The notes under the pieces are model-generated. The model had not been told where the DNA came from, did no database searches, and saw only the letters and a list, made by a program, of their open reading frames with translations. 64,000 bases of DNA from Toxoplasma gondii ME49 (Eukaryota; Apicomplexa; Conoidasida; Eucoccidiorida; Sarcocystidae), in assembly GCF_000006565.2 (NCBI RefSeq), contig NC_031476.1, forward strand, positions 6,542,400 through 6,606,399, written 5' to 3'. Shown one piece after another: positions 25,001 through 36,572 of the stretch (the stretch's first letter is position 1; the number at the start of each line of letters is the position of its first letter). A program made the position numbers and the translations under genes.

Positions 25001-28000
25001 TGCCTTGGGGTGGAGCTGGCGACGCAAAAACGGGTGTCTCGGTTCGGGGAAGCAGACACAAAGATCTGTGGAAAGAAGCGAGACCCGGCTGGCGCTGAGA
25101 CGAACCCCTAACCCCCCGCTTCCCGGATGCCAGACAAAGCATTTTCCATGTTTCCAGCACAATGCGAGGAGATCAAACGCCGTCACGTCTGGGCTGGCGT
25201 CCGCGCGAGTGCACCAAAGACTGTCCGAAAAAACAGGCGTTCTGGAAGCACTCAACCTCTCAGAGGAGCGTCCCGCTGCTGGTTTTCAAATGGCTAGCTG
25301 TCGAGCGCGAGGCAATGCGCGAGACGGTTCTTTGGCGGCGGGTCGCTGTGTGTGGCTGTTGCATCAAGTCAGCGCATGCGAAGCGCCTGAGCGCGGCGGG
25401 AGCTGAGAAGCGTGATCACTAGCCTGTCGTCACTGCGCAACTCGTATCGTCTGTTTCGGAGCTCTGCGAACCGCGCTGAAAAGTCAAGCGCATCAAGTTG
25501 AAGCTCACCTCGGACGTTGTCGGGAAGCGTTGCGGAGAAGAGCAGCGACTGACGCGTCCGCGGCAGATAGGAGAAAATTTGCTTCAACTCCTCCAGATGT
25601 CCCAGTTCCATCAATCTGCGGGCACAGCAGAAGCGAAACACTCTTTGAAAAGATGGTGAAAACGCTGAACGACGCACACACCCGTCGACGCGGTGCCCCT
25701 CCAACGAACCACGGCTGTCCAACGTCGACGCGTTTTCCACCGAGCTCCCGAGCGGTCCGAGTCGCAGACGCTGCTCTGCATGTCCGCCCGTCTCTCTGGG
25801 TTGTGCTTCGTTCTTTCGTTGCGACTCGAAGACTAAGACAAGCCGAAAAGGTGAGAAGAAGCGACGGGAGACAGGAGAAGAAGAACTGACAAGAGCAAGC
25901 ACCCCCTCGACCTCGCAGACACGCTGTGACTCAGGTTTCGCGGTCGAACGATGCCCGAAGCTTCGGTCCTGTTCACTCGACGCGGCAAAGCTTCAGTCCC
26001 TGGCTTCTGGGCTGGAGCAAGGCAAACGGCCTTTCCCCGCAAGAACGTCAACTGAGTCGTCACCACTGCGTCTGTCGCGCGCGTCAGTCGCGAACGTTCC
26101 GTGGTGTGACTCGGGGAGAAGAGTCTGCGTGGAGCGGCCAGTGCCGACGCGCGACAGGCAAGCGAGTCCCGTTCACCGGAAAAAACAACTGCGAGCGGCC
26201 CAGATCGCGGCTCGGCGCACTCTGAAGTTTCGAGGCACAGAGACTGAGAAGACGCGGAAGCGCCTGGGCAGGCAGTGGCTGCGCGTCCAGAGATGTTCCT
26301 CGACGCGGTGCGGCGAGTGCAGGTCGCCCCATCGAGTTTGACTTAGCCATGCCTGTCTGCCTCGTCCAAGACGAGAAGTTGGAGACGCTCCAGAAGAGCC
26401 GAGAACATGAACGTGTTTTCCAAGTGATCCAGAAGGCGTCCGGGAGTGCAGACCAGGATCTGAGGCCTCTTGCGCTTCAGCGCGAGCTGCAGAGACACGA
26501 ACAAACGAGACGCCTAGCAGACGGCTTCCTCTCGAGCGACGAGCCGTCGGAGACGCCGAGGCGCGAAACGCCGCTTCCCAGTTCCTTCCAGAAGAGCCAT
26601 CGCATGCACTGTGCCCAACCAGAGAGCATGGAAGCCCGATGCGAGAAAGGAACGTCGAGGCTGTGTGAACGAGAACTTTCCACGCGAGGCGGCCGAAGAC
26701 CTCCGGCGCTCGAGCCGTAGGGCGTCCGACCTCTCCGGCAAAGGGTGAACGAGCAAACGAGCAAGAGAGTACGCGGACATTACACTCGCGGAAGAAATCA
26801 ACCGAAAAGAGACCTGGCGCGTGGACGAGTGTATGTCCACTTGATCGGGACGGACAAGTGGCGTCGTCCGTCAGAAGCAGCTGAAACGAAGTGAAAAGAC
26901 CGACCGGAAGAAGACTGAACTCACTGAAGGAGATCCGAGAACGCTTCGCAGTTGACACAATAACAGACAGTCAAACACTCTCGAGCGTGGTGTCTACGAG
27001 CGCGAAACATGCGTTGCTTGTGCGAATGCGTTTCCAGATCGCCGATGCCTGACTTTGGGGACCCTACGTTTGGAGCTGCTTAACTGGTGCTCTTAGCTTT
27101 TTAGAACCTTCAAGACGATCTACATCGTCAGCTCCTCTCGATGGTTTTAAACCGCTGCCCCTGTCTGTCTCGCCCCCACTCCCTTCGTCTGCGAGATTCA
27201 GCAAATCTCACCTCGTCGGCCTTCCTTGAATTTCCGCCCACGAGCGCAGCGACGTCGAACGGGTGGAAAGTCACGAGCTGCTCAGCCTCCCGAAGAATCT
27301 GAACGCAGCGAGGGACGCAGCGAACATGCCTATGCGCCGCGTTCCTCTACGACGCATACGTTCCGGTGTCCTTCGGAAGGAGTCGGAGCAAGGAGGATGA
27401 CTCAAGTGATGCGACGAAGGGCTCCTCAGCAATCGAGGACGCGAGACCCCCTGACCGAAGGACCTGACGCTAGACTGGAGGGAGGCGACGAACACACAGA
27501 CGAGAAAGAGCAACAAACCAAGAAAGGAGAGATGCGTGGTTCTGTACCTGCGTAGCGAGTTCTCTTGTGGGCGCGATGACGAGAGCCCCCACCCCAGAGG
27601 GCGGCTGCAGCAGAAGACGCTCGATGATCGCCAGGAGAAAACACAGTGTTTTTCCAGTTCCTGTTCGAGCCTGGATGAGGCTGTCTCGATCCCGATCTTC
27701 CGGAGACAAAGCGACGACGCCGCGGTCTCCGCCCTGGAGGCCGGAAAGCGTTTCTGAGGCGCTGCGCGCGTCTGCAGAGCGATGCGGCAGCAGCTGGACA
27801 TGCAGACAAAGCACAGAAAATCGGCAGAGAAAAAGCGATGGTGTCGCGTTTCAGAAAGCGTCCAGAAAGCAACGAACCACTGCGACAGAAACAGATGCGC
27901 GATGATATCTCCGCTCGGTCGAGAAAAAAACTTCGCACTCCGGCCTCTTCAGAGAAAAGACAGGGTCCTTCTCCGAGGCACTCACTACGAAAAGCGGAAC

Positions 28001-29485
28001 AATGGGGAACGGTTGCCTCCTCACACATCCTCCCATTTTACATGCGCAAATGTCTACAAAGACACAGATATACATATATATATATATATATATATGCATG
28101 TAACGGCAAGCATTTGAGCATGCATTCCTACAAAAGCAGACGTATTTTAGGCATGCGAACATGCTTGAAATAACTGCACACACATCTGGACAAGTACATA
28201 TACATAAACATATATACATAAACATATATACATAAACATATATACATAAACATATATACATAAACATATATGCATATATTTATGTATATATGATTGTATT
28301 TATACGCTGTTGGAGGTTGTAAACGACTTGGATGCATGCTGAATGGTTTCTACTCATGGGCATCGCAAGCACATCCTGTTCGCAGCTTTCTCCCTGGTGC
28401 CTGTGTCGACTGCCATTGGGGCTTCACCGAGGACGTCGCGTTGGCCTCGGAATTGGACGGACTCGCGGAAGGAGCAGCGCCTGCTCGTTTGTCAGTCTGT
28501 CGTAGCCGAGGAGAGAGGACAGCGCCTTGAACGACGCCTCCGAGAGTCGACCTGCCTGCAGAAGATCTTGGAAACGAAGCGCCGCAGACTCTTCAGACCT
28601 CCCGGTTGCTGCTGCGGGGACAGCTCGGGTGTCTGCATCCCCGCCCAGGATTTGTTCCGCTGGAGGACGAGCAGACGAAGCGTAAGACGCGAAGAACCGT
28701 GCAGGCGGAGAGAAGCGCCTGAGCGGCAGAGACTGCGTTCGGACGCACAGTGGCGACGCGGGAGGCGTCGGATACGCAGGAACACCGCTGTCCTCAGTCC
28801 ACGACGCTCGGCTTCGTTTCGGTGGGCGAGGGCAGATCCCAGAGAGCTTTCGGCCACCGGTTTCGACCTGAGGAGCGCTTGCATGACGTCGCACCCTCTC
28901 CGCCGCTGTCGCAGGGAACAGGAAGTCCGGTGAAGTCGGACTCGCTGGCCATTTCTTCTCACGAAACGCAAGAGGCGCGTCGACTGCACGCATCGGGGGG
29001 TGGGGTGGATGTACAGCCGAGCTGGGGCCCACACTCCGAGAGGCATGCCTGCTTGTCTGGAGCTCTTCGAAGCAGGCGCCATTTTTCTGCGATCTGCGAA
29101 AAGCACCGCACTGACTGGAGGAAATCCTGGTGGGCGAAATGCTCGCGAAAGGACGCGCACTCAGCAGAGTTTCCGTTCTGCGCAGAGAGCGAGGCGCCGC
29201 AGACCGCGGTGGAAAGAACTGAAGCGCGACGACCTCTTCGCCTCTGCGCCAGGCGACTGCGGCGCGAGAGAACGCCAACCACTCAGCAGGGAGACATCGC
29301 GACTTGGTGGACTTCTGGAGCTGCGAGTTCGCCGGAGAGCCGAGAGGATTCGCAGGTCTCTGTGTCGGACGCCTCCCGTCGAAGAGAGACAGAGCTGCGC
29401 TCAGAACGCCCCGAGAAAGCTGGCTCGTTGCGCCAGGCGGAAGCGCGCTGAAGATCGCGGGGGAGGCGAGGGTGGCGGGGAGCAT
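19049..29485 (-). CDS. DEAD-box RNA helicase, Mss116-like, probably mitochondrial or apicoplast
   Basis: Sixteen exons chain in phase, in order: 28428-29485, 27548-27761, 27212-27298, 26353-26486, 25509-25615, 24755-24795, 24055-24199, 23854-23914, 23316-23398, 22909-22976, 22435-22495, 22010-22065, 20711-20812, 19853-19997, 19520-19575 and 19049-19099 (822 residues). The motifs appear in order: Q-motif region ([12 protein letters not shown]), I (ARTGTGKT), Ia (PTRELATQ), GG (ALVGGNSR), Ib ([11 protein letters not shown]), II (VLDEADRLME), III ([12 protein letters not shown]), IV ([12 protein letters not shown]), V ([14 protein letters not shown]) and VI ([11 protein letters not shown]). After motif VI a C-terminal extension of about 140 residues follows the Mss116 pattern ([12 protein letters not shown], then [18 protein letters not shown], ending [11 protein letters not shown]). 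The first 300 residues are Ser/Arg-rich, begin [15 protein letters not shown] and may target an organelle. Mss116-type helicases are ATP-dependent RNA chaperones for organellar splicing and translation. The junction of exons 1 and 2 is the weakest. Intron 4 uses a GC donor. Confidence 0.92.
21128..21262. repeat. TA microsatellite in a helicase intron
   Basis: Interrupted (TA)n tracts with ATACATATAT units lie inside the intron between helicase exons 20711-20812 and 22010-22065. Confidence 0.9.
23487..23660. repeat. Degenerate TATC tetranucleotide array in a helicase intron
   Basis: Imperfect repeats of CTAT/TATC/TTTATC run for about 170 bp inside the intron between exons 23316-23398 and 23854-23914. 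The steady 4-bp rhythm has decayed into GATCTA and CGATTTA variants toward the right. Confidence 0.8.
28066..28290. repeat. TA run and a 12-14 bp tandem repeat in helicase intron 1
   Basis: A (TA)n run at 28069-28096 is followed at 28197-28275 by about six copies of a unit close to CATATATACATAAA. Both lie within the first intron of the helicase gene (27762-28427). Confidence 0.88.
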
Positions 29486-30323
29486 GGTGTTTGGTGGAAG
29501 CAGTGGATCTCTCGACAGTGTTTACCGAAGAAGGAAGCCAGCGGTTGCTGGAAGACAGCGGCCGCCTCCTGGTCGACCTGAGCGCAAGAAGCGCGCTCGA
29601 GTCTCAGCTACGCCGACTCGTTTCGCGACGGGGACGTTGACAGTCGAAGAGGATTCAGTGGCCGAGCTGAGAAGCCTCCTCGACGCGTCGCTGTCCGTTG
29701 TCGCGCTCTTATACGACGCTCGCGACGCCTCCGAAGAGACGATGGGAGACACGACGGCGACGAAGCGCGGAGCAGGGCAGCGGTTGAGGGAAGGGAAACG
29801 GGGACCTGCTGACGAGTGTGAGCTTCGAGAGCCTCATGATGGTTCTCGAAAGAGACAAAGAGGTTCGTCAAGAATAACGGTGCGGCCCCCAGAATGAAAG
29901 CTCTGCTGTCCAAAAGTCGGGTGCACACAAACCGCGAGGCAACATGTCGATCGTTGTCTGCAGAAAGCCTTTTTCTAAACGACGAAGAAACGCCGCAGTG
30001 GACAGAAGTGAAGGAAAGAACGGGGAGTAAGGCCCGAAAGACAGAGAAAAACGCGAGGAAGCAAAGTCGGAAATCTCTCTGTTTGTGACTGGCGCTCTGG
30101 TAGAAACTCGACACACAATGCGTCGACTTGCTGCTTCGCGCAGCCGCAGCTTGCTCGAGACTTGAGGAAGGAATCCGCGAATTTAGACACAGGAAAGAAG
30201 GCGTCTCCGCCACAGAGAGGCAGTGAGAAAGCAAGGCGCAAGACGAGGTCTGTGGTGAGGAAAATGGGGAAACGAGGAGAGCGAAGAACGTCGTTTTTCA
30301 GTCGATGGATTCGCCAATCAACC

Positions 30324-30347
30324 GTGCATGCGGACTGTTGCATGCAC
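30324..30347. promoter_or_regulatory. Inverted repeat of the GCATGC ApiAP2-type motif
   Basis: GTGCATGC, an 8-bp spacer, then GCATGCAC form a perfect 8-bp inverted repeat about 840 bp upstream of the helicase ATG (minus strand). TGCATGCA is a known ApiAP2 target in Plasmodium (the PF14_0633 AP2 domain binds it as a dimer), and GCATGC is common in coccidian promoters. The regulatory role is inferred. Confidence 0.4.
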
Positions 30348-30700
30348 CGAGACTTCGCCACACTGGGCGCGGAGAGACTTGTGACGATTTCTCTGATTTT
30401 CCTCTCCTTCTTGAAGGCTGAAACCCATCTAAAAGGATTCGCCAAATGAAACCTCTCTCTGTCTTCTGTGACATCAAAGACTAAGGCAGCCGCAACCGAC
30501 AAACACACAGCATCATCCGCGACAGCAGACTCGAGAAAGTTCAGCGGAGAAGACTCACGCGAAACGTCTCTCCTCAAGCGTCAAAACAAGGAAATCTGGG
30601 TCGCCACACGCTCGCAAACATGCCACACCTTACGCAGCTGTAAATGGAAAAACGTCCTTTTCAACATATACATAAATGTAAACGAGAACATTTCCGTACA

Positions 30701-30740
30701 GATATATATATATATATATATGCTGATATGTGTATGTATA
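30701..30740. repeat. Short TA microsatellite
   Basis: A (TA)n tract with TGTATG interruptions in the spacer upstream of the helicase gene. Confidence 0.8.
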
Positions 30741-32506
30741 TATGTGTATAGAGATGTTTGTACGCATAAGTAGATTTAGCCAATGAGAGATTAACAGCGT
30801 CTCATGAAATGTATGAAGGTAATTTCGATTGGAAAGTCGTCTCATCGTGCGTTGTTTTTCTGATGAAAGGATCGGCCGTTAGTGAGGTTGAGTAGTCTTG
30901 TCCGCGCTGAATCGATGAGAGTGAGCCCTGGAGATCTGTTGAAGATATTGTTGACACGGGAAGTTCGCGTTTAACCTTGATAACCGAGTATCAACTTAGA
31001 CGGACCCAATTCATCCGTGAACGGCGTGGACCTACTTGACTCCTCCGTTCGCTCGAGGGAAGCCGACTTTTAAACCTCTGATAAATAGCGGTAAAACATT
31101 CACTCTAACCTCCTTACGAAGCCGACGCTGAGAACACTGAGATCATAGCTAAAAAGACCGTATGGTGTAAGTGCCAGGCAACTCCACACGAGCGAGCGAG
31201 TTCGTGAGCAACTTTTTCGTTCTCCTTCCTACGACCTTGGCTCTTCAAGTCATGCGAGGCATCCCTCTCGAGCTTGCGTCTCTTCAGACGCATCTTCGCG
31301 CTCGGATTCTTCCTCTCGCAATTGCTTCTCGCCGCCCAGTCGCCTCTCGGCTTCTCTACTGAAGGCCGTTTGACTAAACGCCCGAGAACTGCCACTGAAC
31401 TAGAGACGCGACCAAGCCTCGCTTTGTCGAGCGTCCTGTCGCTCCCTCGCAACGAAACACACTCACATCCGGCAGGACTGCTCGAAAGCTAAAAGTGGAA
31501 TAGAAGCGTTCTGCCTTCCACGACGTTGCAGCTATACCACGCGCATCGGGGACGTTCTGCTAAGAGGCGGAGAAAGAGTCTCGTTTCGAAAGGCCCAGCG
31601 TTTTTTGGGCGCATGCGAAGTCTCGAGAAACAGACGCGTCTCTCAGCGGAAAGTCGGCCGCGGGAACGCTGTTCAAAACTGCGAAACATGTTTTTCACGA
31701 ACAGTAAGGAAAGGAATTTTTGTCGAAACTCTGACGCACTGAGGGCATCCTGAAGACTACGAAACAGCGTGACTTTCTTCCCTCGTTCGCAAAGAACCGA
31801 GAAGGTGAAGTCTGAAACGTCTACGCAAGACAAACAGACGCTCTCCGGTTCCTCCTCAGTGTCCGCTCCACCTGATCAAGCAGCCGCCTCAGGCTTCAAA
31901 CACACAGCCGTCGTTCGCCTCGTCGAACCCCCGCAATGACAACATGGACATACTTGCCTCGAGGAAAAAAGCAAAAGTCTTCTACTCTCGAACCTGCTTG
32001 CCTTTCCCGCGCACAGTCCCCCACGGCGTCCCGACGCATCACGGGAAAGACGCAGCAGCGAAAGTCGCGTTTTCGCCATTTTCTTCGCTGAACTGAAATC
32101 TTCTTCCACACATACGTCCCCCTCCCCCACCTGCCCATACAGAACGAAGGGCGTCTCTGTGTTCCCCAGTAACGCGCGCGTCTAACCGTTGAAGTCGTCC
32201 TTCTGACTCTGCCAAGAACCTTCTGAAAACAAATCTACATGCATTTACAGATATATATATATAGAGAGAGAGAGAGAAAGAGAGAGTTTGTGTAAGTCTA
32301 TGTGTACAATTACACATGTCTAGTTATGAAGAAGAGACCTGCGGGGGTTAACTCGTCGTCTGTTCGGGAGTTGACAACTTTGCAGGTATAGAGACAGCGC
32401 GTTGAAAGTTCCTAGTTTTCCAGTCTCGTGGAAGCGGTGCAACGCCTCTGGGATTCCGTTCGGCCTGACCGGTTCGTCCACTGTCGCTCGTTGTTCGTCT
32501 CGACGT

Positions 32507-35500
32507 CTAGCCAGCGACACAAGAGAACACTGGAGAGCGTTGGAACCTCCCGCAGACGGCGTTGCCCTCGCTGCCTGCGGCTCCTTGGTCTTCTGCCGCC
32601 TTCCCCAGTCTGTGTTCCACGCTGTTGGAGTTCGCGTCGCTGCTGTCGTCGGACTCATCTGAAACGAACGACCGGCTTCTGTTCCCTGCAACTCGCTTTT
32701 TCTCGGGCGTTCTTTCCCCGTACTCGTCTCCGCTGTCGCTGTCCTCAGATCCCCTCTCGACGTGACGCGTCTCCCGCGGCCGCGCGGAACTCGCAGTCGT
32801 TTCTCTGCTCGGAGCTCCGGCGTCTTCTCGCTGTCTTTTCTCTCCACGGAGTTCGTCCTTCACTTTCTCCGCGTCCGCAGACGTTGCACCCTCAGCGTCG
32901 CGATGGCCTTGGCAATTTGCCGCTCTCGCGAGATTTTCCTCGCTTCCGTCGACTCGGAAGACACACCGCTCCTCCCTGCACCTCTCGCGGGGACCCTGGC
33001 CTCTCGCTGGCTCTCCCTCCTCACGAAAAGGTCTTTCGCGAGTCTCCCCCGGACGCTCTCTCTCCCTTCCCTCTCTCTCGCGCTCCTCTCCGCCGTGCGT
33101 CTCTCGTACCTCTGCAGACCTCTCGCGGTCGCCTGCACTCGAGGCGGCGCGGTGGTTCGCGACGCTGCTTCCCTTGAAAGTCGTTCTGGCCATGAGGTAA
33201 GAGAGAAGCAGTTGCGGACAGTAAAAGCGCGCGCGTTCGAAAGGCAGCGAGTAAACGAATTTTCCGTCCACCAGGTACTGCACGTAGACGCAGGTTCCGC
33301 TCTGCGAAGGCGTCCCCCCTGGGCTCTCCTCTCTCGACATCCCCACCATCTCGCGCGTCGCTGCGCAGCGTCGGCGGTCGCCTCCTTCCAGCTGTCCAGA
33401 GCAGCTTTCTCGCGCTCTCTGGGGCCGCGACAGTCCGACATGCGACTCCGCGTTCACAGGAATGTTCTTGAACCGGAACACAGACAGGCGCCCGTCCGTC
33501 AGGACTGTCTCATCTGGAAGGTCACGACACACAACACACAGCTGTACGTACACCCACCTCGCTGGGGATCGGGGGGCAAGCGGCAGTGCGGTTTCTGATC
33601 CGTTCTCACCCCACTGCGAGGTTTTCTCGGCTCTCAACAGAGACCGACGCATATCGCTTCGAAGACGCGATAATCGTGAGAACCGCAGTGGCTGCTCTCA
33701 GCATGCGCCGGTTTGCGAACGACGCTGGGGCAAAAAGGCATGCAGCCTCTCGGAGTCTTCAAAAAAGCCAGGAGACAGAGAGTACCGGAAACACGAAGTG
33801 CGTCTCTCCAAGGTGTGGAGACAGCACAACAGAGAAGGAAGGAAAAGAGATGTGAACAGTCGCTGTGTGCCAGAGGGCTCGTTCGCGATTTTTTGACGGA
33901 GCAGCGCAGAGCAAAAACAGACCCACCCCGACGCAAGTGAACAGAGAAAAGAGTGCTAATCGTTTCACTGTTTACCGACATGTAATTTATTCTGAATTTC
34001 AGTTCTATTCGCACCCACGATTTGTTTTCACAGTCTCGAGATCCAGCCCCCAACACCAGGACACCGACGTCTACATGTCTTGCATTCTCCGCGGAATGCC
34101 AATGGACTTCGGATAACGGGAGTTCTGCGGCAAGACTCGAAACGCGAGGGAGTCGTGAGCGAACGTTCGGACGGTCGGGACCTCCGTCCTGAGAGGTGGA
34201 GCGTTCCGAGAGGCTCTTAAAAGCTTTTCGTGAGAACATCCACTTGCAAAGAGACTCCTTCGGCTCCGCATGCCGGCAGATCGCGGAGTTACCTGGAAGG
34301 TGATGCGGAGGCGGCTCGGTATCGGTGCCGTAGATGATCGGGTAGCAAGTGTCACTCTCATCTTCACTCGACTCTTCTTCCTGTTCGTTGTCTTCGTTCT
34401 CTGCTTCCTGTTCTGCGTCATCATCAGCATCATCAGCATCATCGTCTTCTTCTCCATTTTCGTCTTCGGAAACCGCTTTCCTCTGCGCGGACCTCTCCGT
34501 CCTTTTCTTCTTCACCGGCTGGTGCCGATCGCCTCTGCGGGTCCTGGCCTGCGCCTTTCCCGGCCGTGTAATATCCCCGACTTTATCTTCTGCCTCGCTC
34601 TCGTCCTCGAAGTCCGTTTCGGAGTCGGCTCGGTGATCCCGTCTCCACCTGCAGAGCGCAGACGCGGCGCGAAGGTGCCCGGCGAGTTTAACGCGCAGTT
34701 CGCACCGAGCACTCAGTCAGACAACGTGGACGTAAACCTTCCCCCTCCTCCCCTCCCCCCCGTTTAAGAAAAAAACTGAGTGTTTTTCCGGGACGGAAGC
34801 CAGCTTAAAAAAACGTTCGACCGCCAGAGGTTCACCACCAATTACCTCAGGTTTCGCCTTCGTACCGACGGACCTCCAATGGGCAGACGCCCGAGTCGTC
34901 AAAACGCGAATGCACACGGTTCCCAGAACGACAGGAGCATGCGTCGAGTATGGAACATTACACCAAGACAGTTAGAATGCCGCAGGAATTGGAACTCCAG
35001 CACTCCGACCGACCCTGCAGGAAGGCAAACACACTTGTTTCGCTTCTCTTACTCTCGCTGCAGCCTATCCATCTGCTTCCAGAACGCTGGAGAGCCCCGC
35101 AAGTTCGCCTGTACAGACAGCCGAAGTCGAGCACGAAGTGCGTTCTAAGAAACAGAAGACTCGCAATGTTTTCACGATACGTCGCTTGTTGACTGATGGT
35201 CATCACACAGGGGCAATTTGCGTTTTCACCATACAAAAAACGAGAACAGTCGCTTTTTCCAAATGTTCTGTCCCTGCGTTTCTGCTGGGTTTCGCCGGAG
35301 GCGCTGTCGGAGGTTTGCCGCGTCCGGTGCTGAAGAGACTGAACGTCTCGGATGGACATCTCACATAAAATGCAGACGAGGCCTCCGCAGTCGAGCGAAA
35401 CACACCAGCGTCTTCACGGTTGCTGTCCGCCCCCAAAGGACCGCTGTGAGACACCAGAAAGTGGAGATCAGTTTTCCTCCGGGACGCTGTGTGTGTGTGT

Positions 35501-36572
35501 ACGCCTCACATGCATTTGCTGCTGAGGAAAGACGCCGAAGCGACGTGGACGCATGCAGACAGGAAAACGACGCCCAAACTGTCGCTTCTCACGGCCTTCA
35601 CGCTACGAGCGCTACGCGTAGAATATCCACCGCAGATCTTAAACGGCACAAAATGGTACGGTATCGCTGCAGAGGAGAGTTTCGCTGAGCTTTCCGAAAT
35701 GCATCTTTGCGCTGATCCGAAGCAAGGGACGGGAAAGAGCAGGCGAAGACTCGAAGAAAACAGAGAGTTGCGTGAGATGCAACGCGAGCACTCATCGGAA
35801 AAAGAAGCAGAGTCTTACTCGCGTCTCCCAAGTGTCTTCGTCGGAGTCATACCCCTTCCATCGTACTTTCCACCGCGCCTGAGGAAAGCGAGAAAAAAGC
35901 CATGGCTTTACAGATTCTCTCAAGTTTGCGTTGCGCAGACTGAAGATCACGACGCTGGGGTCGGCGATAAAGCGGGGCATACACCCGTGTTCCAGTGTGA
36001 GACTGCCAAGAAGAAACGAGGAACGGCTGAACTGTCTCGGCAAGAGTCGTCCACGTCGCTCTTTGACGCGACCGAGCACAGGAGAAAGGCAGGAACAACA
36101 GTGTATCGGCGCAGCCTCTTGAAGTTCAACCTAACGCGGACGAGACCTCTCTGTGGACCTTGATTCTCTCTGCGTTGCTATCTGGAAACCGCCTCCTCCA
36201 CACTCCACAAATTGCCTCAGCACCTGGAGGAAGTCCATCCTGGCACACTGTCGAGACTGACGAACACAACCTCGAGCTCTGCTACTCAAAAGATTCTGAG
36301 GCACTCGCACTGCTGACGGCCTCGCCTTCGCGGGGGGATCCCAGCGCGGCTTGCACCGGAAAGGCCCAAAAGCAGCTCTTCAAGCTCCTGCTGGAAGCAG
36401 AAGAAAGAGACAAGTCACAAGGGCGCGTCAAGTTGTCTGCCTACCACTCCCCGGTCGTCCTCAGTGTAGGCGACAACATCCTCAACTTCATACTCCGGTT
36501 CCTCCTGCTTCACTTTTCCTCCAGGCGCATTTGTCTCTTTCACCGACCTCTGCCCGTGTTTCTTCCTGCTCC
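32507..36572 (-). CDS. HP1-like chromodomain and chromoshadow-domain protein (first exon not located)
   Basis: Five exons chain in phase: 36445-36572 (tentative acceptor GGGTGCAG), 35819-35878, 35053-35108, 34293-34648 and 32507-33513. They give about 534 residues plus a missing start. The chromodomain is built from the first three: EYEVEDVVAYTEDDRGV, then RWKVRWKGYDSDEDTWETR, then ANLRGSPAFWKQMDRLQR. It has the aromatic positions expected of a methyl-lysine cage (Y of EYEVE, W of VRWKGY). A hinge of about 110 residues is very acidic (EEDDDADDADDDAEQ). The last exon begins with a strand-rich block and contains a chromoshadow-like end (PFERARFYCPQLLLSYLMAR, compare the P-x-x-x-A-x(5)-C-P-Q pattern of HP1). 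The final 200 residues are Arg/Glu/Ser-rich. HP1 proteins read H3K9 methylation at heterochromatin, and a coccidian homologue is known at centromeres. The start codon lies upstream of 36572 and was not found. Confidence 0.85.

Larger units (their letters stand above)
29486..32506. other. Spacer: helicase promoter side and HP1-like 3' side
   Basis: ORFs here are short and show no family features on either strand. The left part should contain the helicase promoter and 5' UTR. Two WGAGACG-type motifs occur, AGAGACG at 29735-29741 (plus) and CGTCTCT at 30565-30571 (the same motif on the minus strand), together with the TGCATGC inverted repeat at 30324-30347. A TA run lies at 30701-30740 and a (TA)(GA) run at 32251-32287. 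Confidence 0.5.

Noticed and set aside
29304..30234. Plus-strand 197-codon and minus-strand 208-codon ORFs upstream of the helicase
   Set aside because: They overlap each other antisense, lack conserved features and sit in the likely promoter/5' UTR.
32428..33177. Plus-strand ORF of 249 codons
   Set aside because: It is antisense to the chromoshadow exon, whose frame carries conserved residues and phase-matched splice sites.
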